In this document: one piece after another, positions 16,738 through 25,882 of the stretch | Position numbering within the stretch: position 1 is the stretch's first letter | Layout: each line of letters begins with the position of its first letter | Assembly: GCA_030156255.1 (NCBI GenBank) | Contig: JASGMV010000007.1 | Location: 25,899 to 89,898 of the forward strand | Direction: 5' to 3' | Source of the DNA: Desulfovibrionales bacterium | GTDB taxonomy: Bacteria > Desulfobacterota > Desulfovibrionia > Desulfovibrionales > Desulfovibrionaceae | DNA length: 64,000 bases | The notes under the pieces: model-generated | Seen by the model: the letters and a program-made list of their open reading frames with translations, nothing else | What the model was told of the DNA's origin: nothing | The model's database searches: none | Program-made: the position numbers and the translations under genes

Positions 16738-18114
16738 TTAATGTCCTGTAATCTTATATTTTTTTAGTTTGTACTGCAAGAGGCTCTTTGAGACCCCCAA
16801 CAGTTCCGCCGCCTTCACCTGTATGAAATCCGTTCGCGCCAACGCCCGCCGCACCAGGGCTGCCTCGATCTTTTCCAGCGTTTCCGCCAGGTTTATCTTG
16901 GTCGGCAGCAGGTCCACCGCGCTTTTGAACTGGGACTCCTCGTCCTTGATTTCCGGCGGCAGGTCCTCCACGCCGATCATCTCTGCCTGGGCGAGCACCA
17001 CGCAGCGCTCGATGACGTTCTCCAGCTGGCGCACGTTGCCGGGCCACTCGTAGCCGGCCATGTAGTCCATGGCCTCGGGGGTGAATCCCTGGAAGCGCTT
17101 GTTGTTTTCCTTGGCGAAATTTTCCAGGAAGTGGGCCGCAAGGTAGGGGATGTCCTCCCGGCGTTCGCGCAGGGGCGGAATGTTCACCTCCACCACGTTG
17201 AGGCGGTAGAAGAGGTCTTCGCGGAAATTCCCCGCCGCGACTTCCTCCTGCAGGGTTTTGTTGGTGGCGGCCACCAAGCGAATATCCGCCGTCACCGGGT
17301 CGACGCCGCCCACTCTTTCGAAGGCTCTTTCCTGTAGTACGCGAAGCAGTTTTATTTGCAGGTCTTGGGAAATCTCGCCGATTTCATCCAGGAACAGCGT
17401 GCCCTTGTCGGCCAGTTCGAAACGGCCTCGTCGGCGGGCCACGGCTCCGGTGAAGGAGCCTTTTTCGTGGCCGAACAGTTCGCTTTCCAGCACGCCGGGA
17501 TTCAGCGCCATGCAGTTCACGGCCACAAAGGGGCCGTGCCGGCGGGGCGAAGCGAAGTGGATGGCCCGGGCCACCAACTCCTTGCCGGTGCCGGATTCGC
17601 CGGAGATGAGCACGGTGGAGCGGCTGGGAGCGGCCTTGTCCACCATCTCCAGCACCTGCCGCATGGCCCGGCCGCGGGCCACGATGCGATTGAGGCCGTA
17701 GCGCTCCTCCAGATTCTGGCGGAGCAGACGGTTTTCCCGTTGCGCTCCGGCGAACTGCGACGCCTTGGACACCGCAAGCAGCAGCTCCTCGTTGGCGAAG
17801 GGTTTGGTGATGTAATCGAAGGCCCCCAGCTTCATGGCCTCCACGGCGGACTCGATGGAGCCGAAAGCGGTCATGATGATCACGGGGATGTGGGGATAGT
17901 TGCGCTTGACGTGCTCCAGCACTTCCTGGCCCGAGACTTTGGGCATCTTCATGTCCGTGATGACGACGTCCACCTCCGAGTCCTCCAGAAAGGCGAGACC
18001 GGTCTCGGGGTCTGGCAGGGCCGTGATCTTATATCCTTCGTCGGAAAGGATGGCTTCGAGAACCAGCAGATAGTTCCGCTCGTCGTCGAGAATGAGGATG
18101 TGGCTGCTGCTCAT
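16738..18114 (-). CDS. Sigma-54 dependent response regulator (NtrC/AtoC family)
   Basis: A 458-aa activator: receiver domain 1-125 with phosphoacceptor D54 (VITDMKMP), AAA+ domain about 140-380 with Walker A GESGTGKE and the sigma-54 contact loop GSFTGA, and a Fis-type helix-turn-helix at the end (AAELLGVSKSLLQYKLKKY). It activates sigma-54 promoters when phosphorylated. Its kinase is encoded directly upstream, 21 bases away. The targets are not visible in the sequence. No clear sigma-54 promoter was found nearby. Confidence 0.93.
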   Translation of the reverse strand: MSSSHILILDDERNYLLVLEAILSDEGYKITALPDPETGLAFLEDSEVDVVITDMKMPKVSGQEVLEHVKRNYPHIPVIIMTAFGSIESAVEAMKLGAFDYITKPFANEELLLAVSKASQFAGAQRENRLLRQNLEERYGLNRIVARGRAMRQVLEMVDKAAPSRSTVLISGESGTGKELVARAIHFASPRRHGPFVAVNCMALNPGVLESELFGHEKGSFTGAVARRRGRFELADKGTLFLDEIGEISQDLQIKLLRVLQERAFERVGGVDPVTADIRLVAATNKTLQEEVAAGNFREDLFYRLNVVEVNIPPLRERREDIPYLAAHFLENFAKENNKRFQGFTPEAMDYMAGYEWPGNVRQLENVIERCVVLAQAEMIGVEDLPPEIKDEESQFKSAVDLLPTKINLAETLEKIEAALVRRALARTDFIQVKAAELLGVSKSLLQYKLKKYKITGH

Positions 18115-18135
18115 GGGGTTGACTGTAGCACAGGG

Positions 18136-19584
18136 TTACACGGAGTCCAATGCGCCGGGCTTGCGGGGGATGGTCAGGTCCACGCGAGCCCCGCCCCCAG
18201 GGTTGTCGCCAAGCTTCATGCCGGCGTGGTGGCTGTCCAGGATGTTCTTGACGATCGCCAGGCCCAAGCCGGTGCCCGTGTCCTTTGTGGTGAAGAACGG
18301 GTCCATGATCTTGTCCCTGGACACCGGATCGAAGCCGGGGCCGGTGTCGAGGAAGGAAAGGCGCAGCGTGGTTTTGTCCTGTTCGCCCCGGATGGTCAAA
18401 ACGCCCTCGGAGCCCATAGCCTGCAAGGCGTTGACTATGATGTTGTAAAACGCCCGGTACAGAAGGTCCTTGTCCCCTTCAACGTCCAGGTCCCCGGGAT
18501 ACTCCTGCCGGATTTCGCAGCCGCCGGAAGCTTCGTCCCGCGACAGGAGGAAGGCCGCCTGGGTCAGGAGGTTGGAGACGTCCACGACGCTTTGCTTGGG
18601 CTGCTTGGGGCGGGCGTAGTCCAGAAAGTCCGTGACGATGCGGGACAACCGGCGGGATTCCTCCACGATGGCCGCAAGGATTTTGGTGTTGCCCCAGTTG
18701 TCTTTGCGGGCCTTGCCGAGCAGCAACTCGGCGCTTGAGCGGATGATGCCCAGCGGGTTGCGTATTTCGTGGGCCACGCCGGCCACCATGCGGCCCATGC
18801 CGGCCAGCTTTTCCTGCTGCATGAGATGGCGTTCGAGCCGCTCACGCTCCCTGGCCTGCTCCATGTTCATCCGGTCGGCCCGGCGAAGAACCATCAGCAT
18901 GATGAGGAACAGGACCAGGGCGCCCAGGCTGGAGGTGGCCACCACGAGCCGGGAGAAGGTGATGACGGCTCCGTAGTCTTTGGTGATGTCCTGCGTGAAC
19001 ATGAGCACGCCGATGATGGGCTCCCCCGTGACGGGAAAGGTGGGGGACCGCTCGGCGCGCAGGGGATAGATGGTTTGCATGACCACGGACTCGGGCGACA
19101 GCGACACCTTGAAGAAAGCCAGCAGGCTCGAAACGCTGCGGATGATTTTGAAGCTGTGCTCTCCGTGCTCGAAGGCGCGCTTGACGAACTCCCCGGCCAG
19201 GCCGGTCTTGCCCACCATCGCAGGGTCCGATGAGTAGGTGATCTGGTTGTCCGGGCCGTAGATGCGCACGTCCAGCGGGTGGAAGCTGTGCAGCGTGGAG
19301 GTGATGGTCTGGTCCAGCCGGGCGTATTGCGTCTTGCTGGACAGGTTGATGCGGCCGAATCCCACCAGGGTGGGCAGCATAAAACGCCGGTAGACCTGGT
19401 GGTTGACGTTTTCGGCCAGCAACAAGGCGAATTGCCTTTCCTTGGCGAGCAGAACCTCCTGGGCGAAGTTGGAGACGAAAACGGAGAGGGTCAGGCTGAA
19501 ACCCAAAATGAGCGCAAAAAAGCTCCAGGAGAGGAATTTGACCAGCTTGAAGGGGCGCTTGTTGTCTCGTTTGAACTTTATCAT
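18136..19584 (-). CDS. Membrane sensor histidine kinase
   Basis: A 482-aa kinase. TM segments at about 19-40 and 212-234 flank a periplasmic sensor of about 170 residues that looks like a double-Cache/PAS-type sensor. Then come HisKA with H272 (AGVAHEIRNPLG) and HATPase_c with the N box NIIVNALQAM, DTGPGF and GTGLGLAIVK. It should phosphorylate the downstream sigma-54 regulator. The architecture resembles ZraS-type kinases, but the ligand is unknown. The gene starts 35 bases after the pgi terminator. Confidence 0.92.
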   Translation of the reverse strand: MIKFKRDNKRPFKLVKFLSWSFFALILGFSLTLSVFVSNFAQEVLLAKERQFALLLAENVNHQVYRRFMLPTLVGFGRINLSSKTQYARLDQTITSTLHSFHPLDVRIYGPDNQITYSSDPAMVGKTGLAGEFVKRAFEHGEHSFKIIRSVSSLLAFFKVSLSPESVVMQTIYPLRAERSPTFPVTGEPIIGVLMFTQDITKDYGAVITFSRLVVATSSLGALVLFLIMLMVLRRADRMNMEQARERERLERHLMQQEKLAGMGRMVAGVAHEIRNPLGIIRSSAELLLGKARKDNWGNTKILAAIVEESRRLSRIVTDFLDYARPKQPKQSVVDVSNLLTQAAFLLSRDEASGGCEIRQEYPGDLDVEGDKDLLYRAFYNIIVNALQAMGSEGVLTIRGEQDKTTLRLSFLDTGPGFDPVSRDKIMDPFFTTKDTGTGLGLAIVKNILDSHHAGMKLGDNPGGGARVDLTIPRKPGALDSV

Positions 19585-19618
19585 CAGCCTGCCGGATCGG
19601 CGTTGTCGGTAATCAAAG

Positions 19619-19646
19619 CGGAGGCCCCGCGGACGGGGCCTCCGCT
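19619..19646 (-). terminator. Rho-independent terminator after pgi
   Basis: A perfect 12-bp inverted repeat (GCGGAGGCCCCG / CGGGGCCTCCGC) with a 4-base loop, followed on the minus strand by TTTGATT. It separates pgi from the histidine kinase gene. Confidence 0.8.
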
Positions 19647-19680
19647 TGCGCAGACATGGTTGCGGCGGCCGAAGGCCGTT

Positions 19681-21015
19681 TTAAATATCTTGAACGTCTT
19701 TGTTCGCGTCCAGGAAGGCCTTGAGGTCGGCCTTTTCCCCGGCGAGCCCGTCGGCGCCGAGACGGGCCTTGGCCAGCCGCTTGCCGAGCTCCACGGCGGG
19801 CTGGTCAATAGGGTTGATTCCCATCATCCAGCCGGTGAGCACGGTGGCCGACTCCAAAAGCCCCATCAGCGCTCCGGCGCAGTAGGGGGTTTCGTCCTTG
19901 AAGGCCAACTCGACCAGGGGAACGCCGGTCTTCACCAGCGCCATCCGGGTTCCCAAGGCCTCGGCGTGGAGCAGCTCCCCGAACTTCTTGCCATGGAGGT
20001 AAGGGAAGGCTGCGGGAAGCTCTTTCGGGAAGGGGCGTCCTTCGGGCGTATTTTGGCAGGTGAGGAACAAGCAGGCCTTGTTGCGCGGCCCGTCCAGGAA
20101 CATCTGGTTCACGGAATGCTGGTCCGTGACGCCCACTGCGCCCAAGGGCATGGAGCCTTTGCCCTCTTTGCCCAGGCTTTCGGCCCACAGCTGGCTGAAC
20201 CAGTCCTTGTAGGCGGCCCAGGCCGGCATGTAGCAGAAAAAGATCAGTTCGTTGTAGCCGGCGTCCATCAAGCCCGCATTCCATGCGGCCAGCCGGTACG
20301 CCGGATGGGCCGCCACGGCTGCGGGATCGCCGGAGGCCAGGACTTTGTTGACGTCCAGGGCGCCTTGGACCAGCGCCTCGTAGTCGATTCCCATGAACGC
20401 CGCCGGGACCAGCCCTACGGCCGAGATGGCGGAGTAGCGGCCGCCGAGGTTGTCCGGCACGGGGAGGCTTTTCGCTCCCATGGCCGTCGCTTCCTCGCGC
20501 AAAAAGCCTTTGGCCTCATCCGTGATGAGCAGCAGGTGGTCCTTGAAGTCGTCGCCCAGTTTTTCCTGGAGCCATTGCTTGGCCAGGATGTATTGGCTGA
20601 TGGTCTCGATGGTGCCGCCGGACTTGCTGATGACCACCACCAGCGTTTTTTCGGCCGGCAGGCTCTGGAAGTAGGCCTCCAGGCTGTGAACATCCACGTT
20701 GTCCGCGATCCACAGCCAGGGACCCTGGTGCCCGGGGCGGTCCTGCTGGGGGAAGAACGACTTCTGCAGGGCGCGGGCGCCCAGGGCCGAGCCGCCGATG
20801 CCCAGCACGAGCATGTGCTCGAAACGGGCCAGTCGGGGTTTGAGGCCCGCCAGGTCGGACTTCAGCTCCGGCCAGAAAGGCAGGGTCAAATAGGGAAGCT
20901 TCCCTCCCTTCACTTCGCCGCCGAGCCGGTCGGCAATGGTCTGGGCCGAGGGGGCGGCCGGTTCGGAAATGCGTCCTAAAAAGGCGTTCGTCCAGTCAAG
21001 CGCACCTGCCGCCAT
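19681..21015 (-). CDS. pgi: Glucose-6-phosphate isomerase
   Basis: A 444-aa isomerase interconverting glucose-6-phosphate and fructose-6-phosphate. Its length matches the shorter bacterial type rather than the 549-aa E. coli form. Sugar-phosphate binding motifs are present (GIGGSALGA, SKSGGTIET), with GGRYSAISAVG and the catalytic-region Glu and His in DQHSVNQMFLDGP. The gene overlaps the 3' end of the aminotransferase gene by 20 bases and is probably co-transcribed with it. Confidence 0.95.
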   Translation of the reverse strand: MAAGALDWTNAFLGRISEPAAPSAQTIADRLGGEVKGGKLPYLTLPFWPELKSDLAGLKPRLARFEHMLVLGIGGSALGARALQKSFFPQQDRPGHQGPWLWIADNVDVHSLEAYFQSLPAEKTLVVVISKSGGTIETISQYILAKQWLQEKLGDDFKDHLLLITDEAKGFLREEATAMGAKSLPVPDNLGGRYSAISAVGLVPAAFMGIDYEALVQGALDVNKVLASGDPAAVAAHPAYRLAAWNAGLMDAGYNELIFFCYMPAWAAYKDWFSQLWAESLGKEGKGSMPLGAVGVTDQHSVNQMFLDGPRNKACLFLTCQNTPEGRPFPKELPAAFPYLHGKKFGELLHAEALGTRMALVKTGVPLVELAFKDETPYCAGALMGLLESATVLTGWMMGINPIDQPAVELGKRLAKARLGADGLAGEKADLKAFLDANKDVQDI

Positions 21016-22225
21016 TGCTCGCCTCCTTGCTGTGTTGCTTGCGGGGGAGTTTGGAGAGGAATTGCTCTATGTGTTTCAATGCCTTATTCAGGGTCTGCTC
21101 GGATACCGCATAGGACAGCCTGATGCAGCGGGGGTCGCCGAAAGCGGCGCCCGGCACGGCGGCTACGCCGGCCTCCTCCAGCAGCTTTGTGCAGAGAACC
21201 GTAGTGTCCGGGATCTCGTCGCTGAGGTAGTGCTCCAGCACCGGGAACAGGTAGAAGGCGCCTTCGGGCTTGGGGCAGCTCACGCCGGGCCAGCGGCTGA
21301 TGGACTCCAGGGCCGTGTCGCGCCGCGCCGCCAGCTCTTTGACCATGTTTTCTACATGGTCCAGGGGGCCTTGCACCGCGGCCAGGGCGGCCCATTGGGC
21401 GGGGGTGCTCACGTTGGAGGTGGACTGGCTCTGGAGCTTGGAGCAGGCCTTGATCAGCTCTGCGTGCGCCAGGGTGTAGCCCACCCGGAGTCCGGGCATG
21501 CAGAAGGTCTTGGACAGGGCGCCCGAAATGGCGACGCTTTCAGGGTATTTCTCCCAGAACCCGGTGAGGGTTGCGTGCTTGGCCGGCGGGTTCACCATGA
21601 GGTCGTAGACCTCGTCCGAGATGATGAATACTCCGCGGCGGCGCGCCCATTCGGCGATCTCGGTCATCTGCTCCTGGGGATAAACCCGACCCGTGGGGTT
21701 GCTCGGGGAGTTCAGGATCAGGACCCGCGTGAGCGGCGAGCTGGCCGCCTCCAGGTCCTGGACCGAAATGAGGAACCCGGAATCCTCGGTGGCGGCCACG
21801 AAGCGGGCGACGCCCCCGGCCAGTTCGACCATGGCCGGATAGGAGACCCAGTAGGGAGAGGGCACGAGCACCTCGTCTCCGGGATTCACCAGGGCCATGA
21901 TCAAATTGTAAAGGGAATGCTTGCCGCCGTTGCTGATGAGCATGTTGTCGGCCTTGGCCTGCACCCGGTAGATGCGCCCGAAGTAGTCCTTGGCGAAGGC
22001 CTCGCGCAGCTCCGGGACGCCTGGAACGGGAGTGTAGCGGGTTTTTCCCTGATCCAGGGCGGCCTTGGCCGCCTCGATGACGTGGGGGGGCGTGGGGAAG
22101 TCGGGTTCGCCCACCGCAAGGCTGATGACCTCGCGTCCTTGGGCCTTGAGCTCTAGCGCCTTGGTGTTCACGGCCAGGGTGGCCGAGGGCTTGATGCGCG
22201 CCAATCGCTCGGAAATAGATATCAT
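20996..22225 (-). CDS. Class I aspartate-type aminotransferase
   Basis: A 409-aa PLP enzyme of the AspC/Tyr aminotransferase I-gamma group. Visible elements: SLAVGEPDFPTP, NGGKHSLYN, the substrate-binding NSPSNPTGR, and the PLP lysine in SGALSKTFCMPGLRVGY. The usual role is transfer of the amino group from aspartate to 2-oxoglutarate. ATG 22225 is preceded by GAGAGAGG. The C-terminus overlaps pgi by 20 bases. The gene is divergent from nrdJ across a 213-base control region. Confidence 0.92.
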   Translation of the reverse strand: MISISERLARIKPSATLAVNTKALELKAQGREVISLAVGEPDFPTPPHVIEAAKAALDQGKTRYTPVPGVPELREAFAKDYFGRIYRVQAKADNMLISNGGKHSLYNLIMALVNPGDEVLVPSPYWVSYPAMVELAGGVARFVAATEDSGFLISVQDLEAASSPLTRVLILNSPSNPTGRVYPQEQMTEIAEWARRRGVFIISDEVYDLMVNPPAKHATLTGFWEKYPESVAISGALSKTFCMPGLRVGYTLAHAELIKACSKLQSQSTSNVSTPAQWAALAAVQGPLDHVENMVKELAARRDTALESISRWPGVSCPKPEGAFYLFPVLEHYLSDEIPDTTVLCTKLLEEAGVAAVPGAAFGDPRCIRLSYAVSEQTLNKALKHIEQFLSKLPRKQHSKEASNGGRCA

Positions 22226-22438
22226 TGTTCGCGCCTCTCTCATGATATTGTCCGCCGCGCGTCCGCGAATACCTGGCGCGGGGCGCGGCGTGGTCTTATG
22301 TCTAGAGGAAATGCGACCGGAGGACAACTCCGCAGGGGGCCTCGGGCGCGCTTTAATTTCAAAATGTTCTCGTATATTCTGTCGGCTGCATGAAAGCCTG
22401 GAGCCGAGAAAAATCCCCACGGAAGAAGGAAACCGCGA

Positions 22439-24664
22439 ATGAGCTTTGAACCGCCTCAAGACATTGAAAATCCAGCCATCAGTGCAAACGCCCTGCTGGT
22501 GTTGGAGCGTCGGTACCTCCGCAAGGACGAGGAAGGCGATCCTTGCGAAACCCCCAAGGACATGTTTTGGCGCGTGGCCGCCGCCATCGCCGAGGAAGAG
22601 GGAAAATACGACCAGTCCCCCTGGAGCGTGGAGGATTTGTCCCGGGAATTTTATCAACTTTTCACCTCGAAAGCCTTTTTGCCCAACTCCCCCACCCTCA
22701 TGAACGCGGGGCGGGAGCTGGGGCAGTTGGCCGCCTGCTTCGTGCTGCCCGTGGGCGACTCCATGGAGGAGATATTCGACGCTATCAAGAACGCGGCGTT
22801 GATCCACAAGTCCGGCGGCGGCACGGGTTTTTCCTTCTCCCGGCTCCGGCCCAAAAACAGCCGGGTGGGATCCACCGGCGGCGTGGCCTCCGGCCCCATC
22901 TCCTTTCTGAAGATTTTCAACACCGCCACGGAGCAGGTCAAACAGGGCGGGACGCGCCGCGGCGCCAATATGGCTATCTTGCGGGTGGACCACCCGGACG
23001 TCATCGAGTTCATCCGCGCCAAGGAGCGGGAGAGTGAACTCAGCAACTTCAATCTCTCCGTGGGGCTGACCGAGGCCTTCATGCGCGCCGTGGAGGCCGA
23101 CGAGGAGTACGATTTGGTTGCGCCCCATACGGGAAGCGTCACGCAGCGTCTCAAGGCGCGCGAAGTCTTCGCCCTGCTGGTGCGCAAAGCCTGGGAGTGC
23201 GGCGATCCGGGGATCGTTTTTCTGGACCGCATCAACCGCGACAATCCCACCCCGGAGCTTGGCGAAATCGAGGCCACCAATCCTTGCGGCGAACAACCGC
23301 TTTTGCCTTACGAAGCCTGCAATCTGGGCTCGATCAACCTTTCCGTCATGCACGACCCCGCCGCGCCGGACGGCGTGGACTGGGAGAAACTTAAAAAAGT
23401 CGTGCACCTGGCGGTGCGCTTTCTGGACAACGTCATCGACGCCTCCCTGTATCCCCTGCCGTCCATAGCCGAAATCGTCCGCGCCAACCGCAAGATCGGC
23501 CTCGGCGTCATGGGGTTCGCCGACCTGCTCTACCGTCTGGGAGTCCCCTACGACTCGCGGGAGGGGCGGGAAATGGGCGAGGCCCTCATGGCCTATGTTC
23601 AGGACGAGTCCAAAAGCGCCTCGAAAATTCTGGCCAAGGAGCGCGGCCCGTTTCCCAACTACGAGCGCTCCACCTGGGGCCGGCGCAACCTCGGCCCGTA
23701 CCGGAACGCGACCACCACAACCATCGCGCCCACGGGAACGCTTTCCATCCTGGCGGAATGCTCGTCCGGCGTGGAGCCCCTGTTCGCCTTGAGCTACGTG
23801 CGCCATGTCATGGACGACGACCGGCTCGTGGAGGTCAATCCCATCTTCGAGCAGGCGCTCAAGGACAACGGGTGCCATAGCCATGCTCTGATGGAGGAGG
23901 TGGCCAGGGGCGGATCGGTCCAGGGGGTCGCGCATCTTCCCGAAAAATTGCGTCGGGTCTTTGTCACGGCCATGGACATCGCTCCCCAAGACCACCTCAA
24001 GATGCAGGCCGTTTTTCAGAAACACACGGACAACGCCGTGTCCAAAACCGTGAACATGCCCAACGACTACACCGAGGAGCAGGTCTGGGACATCTACGTC
24101 AAGGCCTATGAGCTGGGGCTCAAGGGCGTGACCGTCTACCGCGACGGCTGCAAAAGCGCCCAGGTTCTATGCACCGGCGAAACGGACAAGAGGGCCGAGG
24201 CCGAACGGTCCGTTAAGGACCGGCCGGACATCATCTACGGTTTCACCCAGAAACTGGAGACGGGCCTCGGGATGCTTTACCTGACGGTGAACGAGGTGGA
24301 CGGCAAGCCGTTCGAGGTGTTCGCCACCATCGGCAAGTCCGGGCGGTCCATCACGGCCAAGGCCGAGGCCATCGGCCGACTGGTCTCGCTGGCCCTGCGC
24401 AGCGGCGTGGACGTGCGCGAGATCGTCAAGCAGCTCAAGGGAATCGGCGGGGAGCACCCGCGGTTCCAGAAGAAAGGCTTGCTGCTCTCCATCCCGGACG
24501 CCGTGTCCTGGGCCTTGGAGAATCGGTATCTCAAGGGCGAAAACATCGGCTACGACGCCAATTCCCTGGACAAGCCCATTTGCCCGGAATGCGGAGAGCC
24601 GCTGTTCTTCGAAGAGGGGTGCCTGGCGTGCAAGGCGTGCGGCTACAACAAGTGCGGCGGTTGA
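22439..24664 (+). CDS. nrdJ: Adenosylcobalamin-dependent (class II) ribonucleotide reductase
   Basis: A 741-aa enzyme that reduces ribonucleotides to deoxyribonucleotides with a B12-derived radical and no oxygen. The active-site region NPCGEQPLLPYEACNLGSINL is clear. The C-terminal extension (about 630-741) ends in a cysteine-rich block (CPECGE, CKACGYNKCGG), which binds zinc and carries the reducing CxxC-type cysteines. The start has AAGGAA upstream. No NrdR box or cobalamin riboswitch was recognised in the upstream 213 bases. It depends on the B12 made by the cob genes in the same window. Confidence 0.94.
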   Translation: MSFEPPQDIENPAISANALLVLERRYLRKDEEGDPCETPKDMFWRVAAAIAEEEGKYDQSPWSVEDLSREFYQLFTSKAFLPNSPTLMNAGRELGQLAACFVLPVGDSMEEIFDAIKNAALIHKSGGGTGFSFSRLRPKNSRVGSTGGVASGPISFLKIFNTATEQVKQGGTRRGANMAILRVDHPDVIEFIRAKERESELSNFNLSVGLTEAFMRAVEADEEYDLVAPHTGSVTQRLKAREVFALLVRKAWECGDPGIVFLDRINRDNPTPELGEIEATNPCGEQPLLPYEACNLGSINLSVMHDPAAPDGVDWEKLKKVVHLAVRFLDNVIDASLYPLPSIAEIVRANRKIGLGVMGFADLLYRLGVPYDSREGREMGEALMAYVQDESKSASKILAKERGPFPNYERSTWGRRNLGPYRNATTTTIAPTGTLSILAECSSGVEPLFALSYVRHVMDDDRLVEVNPIFEQALKDNGCHSHALMEEVARGGSVQGVAHLPEKLRRVFVTAMDIAPQDHLKMQAVFQKHTDNAVSKTVNMPNDYTEEQVWDIYVKAYELGLKGVTVYRDGCKSAQVLCTGETDKRAEAERSVKDRPDIIYGFTQKLETGLGMLYLTVNEVDGKPFEVFATIGKSGRSITAKAEAIGRLVSLALRSGVDVREIVKQLKGIGGEHPRFQKKGLLLSIPDAVSWALENRYLKGENIGYDANSLDKPICPECGEPLFFEEGCLACKACGYNKCGG

Positions 24665-24707
24665 ACGGGGAGCAAGGGCAAGCCAATCGCGGCGCCGCTA
24701 GAGCATA

Positions 24708-24822
24708 TTACGCTTGAAATGCTTGCTTCACGGTGAGCGTAGCTCGCCTACAAACATTTCGCGGCAAGGATTTTGCGGACAAATCCTTGCCGCGCCGTTA
24801 AACTTTTTCAAAGTTTAACGGC
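24708..24822 (+). repeat. Dispersed hairpin repeat, copy B (most complete)
   Basis: Two perfect hairpins in tandem. The first is GGCAAGGATTT / AAATCCTTGCC (24762-24772 and 24780-24790). The second is CCGTTAAACTTT / AAAGTTTAACGG (24795-24821, loop TTC). An upstream part starts TTACGCTTGAAATGCTTG as in copy A. It lies between the ends of nrdJ and the methyltransferase gene and could end both transcripts. The second hairpin begins 2 bases past the methyltransferase stop. Confidence 0.8.
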
Positions 24823-24823
24823 T

Positions 24824-25702
24824 CTAACTCCAGTTGCCGATGAGCGGGCGCATGGCCGGCGGGTTGTAGATATCGAAGGGCAGGTTGATGGCCTTCCTTA
24901 ACGACTCCAACATGGGGCAGTTGTATGTCATCGGAGTCGGCTCAAACAGAAGGTCGCCTTTGCCGCAATGGGCTATGATTTTGTGTGCGTAAAAGACAGG
25001 ATAATATCTTTTTATATCTTTTTCATATGTAACGGTAATAATATCCTTATATTCTTCATACCCTTTTTGTCCCGCAAATTCCAGCGGGGGTATTTGTATT
25101 GTTTTCAATTCTTTTTTACTTGCCAGATACTTGAAGTCCACTTTGTCGGGAATCTCAAGAAAGATATCGTTGATGCTTAATCCACCGAGAATCAACAATT
25201 CAAGAAGGCTGATAGGCGTGTACCACCTGAGATGCCCCGTGTGCCATAATCCAGGACCATAAGGAAAAAGACCTTTGTGTATCTGGTATTGCAGTCTCCA
25301 ATGGTGGATGTTGGGTGTAGCGATGATTATTTTTCCATCCTCGGTCAGCAGAGCGCGTATTTTCGTAAGCGTGAACCACGGGTCGTACAAGTGCTCGATG
25401 GCGTCATGCAATATTATATAGTTGAAATAGCCCTTGTAATTGTTGAGCTCTCCCAGATCGTGTTCTATGTTGATGCGCCAAACCTTTTCGATCGCAAGCT
25501 CCACATATTTTGATTCGGCCGCATCGAGTTCTATTCCATATAATTCCGTACAATTTTTGTCTCGCTGCAAGCGCAAGAGAAGCGAGCCGTTGCCGCATCC
25601 GAAATCGAGAACCCGCGTGGAATTCTCGGGCACCATATTGTAGACGTTACGCCGGAATGTCGAGGTTTCGATCAGCTCATCTATAATCTTTTGTGGAAGC
25701 AT
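24824..25702 (-). CDS. Class I SAM-dependent methyltransferase, AT-rich
   Basis: A 292-aa protein with a SAM-binding motif I VLDFGCGNGSLL (about 32-43), the acidic residue GIELD in motif II, and LHDAIEHLYDP resembling UbiG/Methyltransf_11 motif IV. The C-terminal half is unassigned. Base composition is clearly lower in GC than all neighbours, with many ATA, AAT and TAT codons, which suggests recent transfer. Such genes often sit in surface-polysaccharide islands, but no such island is here. Substrate unknown. ATG 25702 lacks a good ribosome-binding site. Confidence 0.8.
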   Translation of the reverse strand: MLPQKIIDELIETSTFRRNVYNMVPENSTRVLDFGCGNGSLLLRLQRDKNCTELYGIELDAAESKYVELAIEKVWRINIEHDLGELNNYKGYFNYIILHDAIEHLYDPWFTLTKIRALLTEDGKIIIATPNIHHWRLQYQIHKGLFPYGPGLWHTGHLRWYTPISLLELLILGGLSINDIFLEIPDKVDFKYLASKKELKTIQIPPLEFAGQKGYEEYKDIITVTYEKDIKRYYPVFYAHKIIAHCGKGDLLFEPTPMTYNCPMLESLRKAINLPFDIYNPPAMRPLIGNWS

Positions 25703-25882
25703 GGCGTATCCGTCGATCCTTTGGATGAAGGTGAAAGCGACGATCCTAATGATTGCCCGCCGCGGACCGGCGGTCCTTCTGCGTCGGGCGTCCATCTCTG
25801 GTATCCAACTCCAGAATTTTTCTCAACGAAAGAATCTCCACGGCCGTTTGCCGGCGCTGCTTGCGGGCCGGGCGTATTTTTT

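Noticed and set aside
22226..22438. NrdR box or cobalamin riboswitch upstream of nrdJ
   Set aside because: No ACACTATATATAGTGT-like pair and no B12-box (GCCACTG) or conserved junction could be found by eye.
20996..24025. Very long minus-strand open frames across nrdJ and metH (up to about 1000 codons)
   Set aside because: They are antisense shadows in high-GC coding DNA. The known genes nrdJ and metH on the plus strand explain the openness. Only the 20996-22225 part of the first is a real gene.
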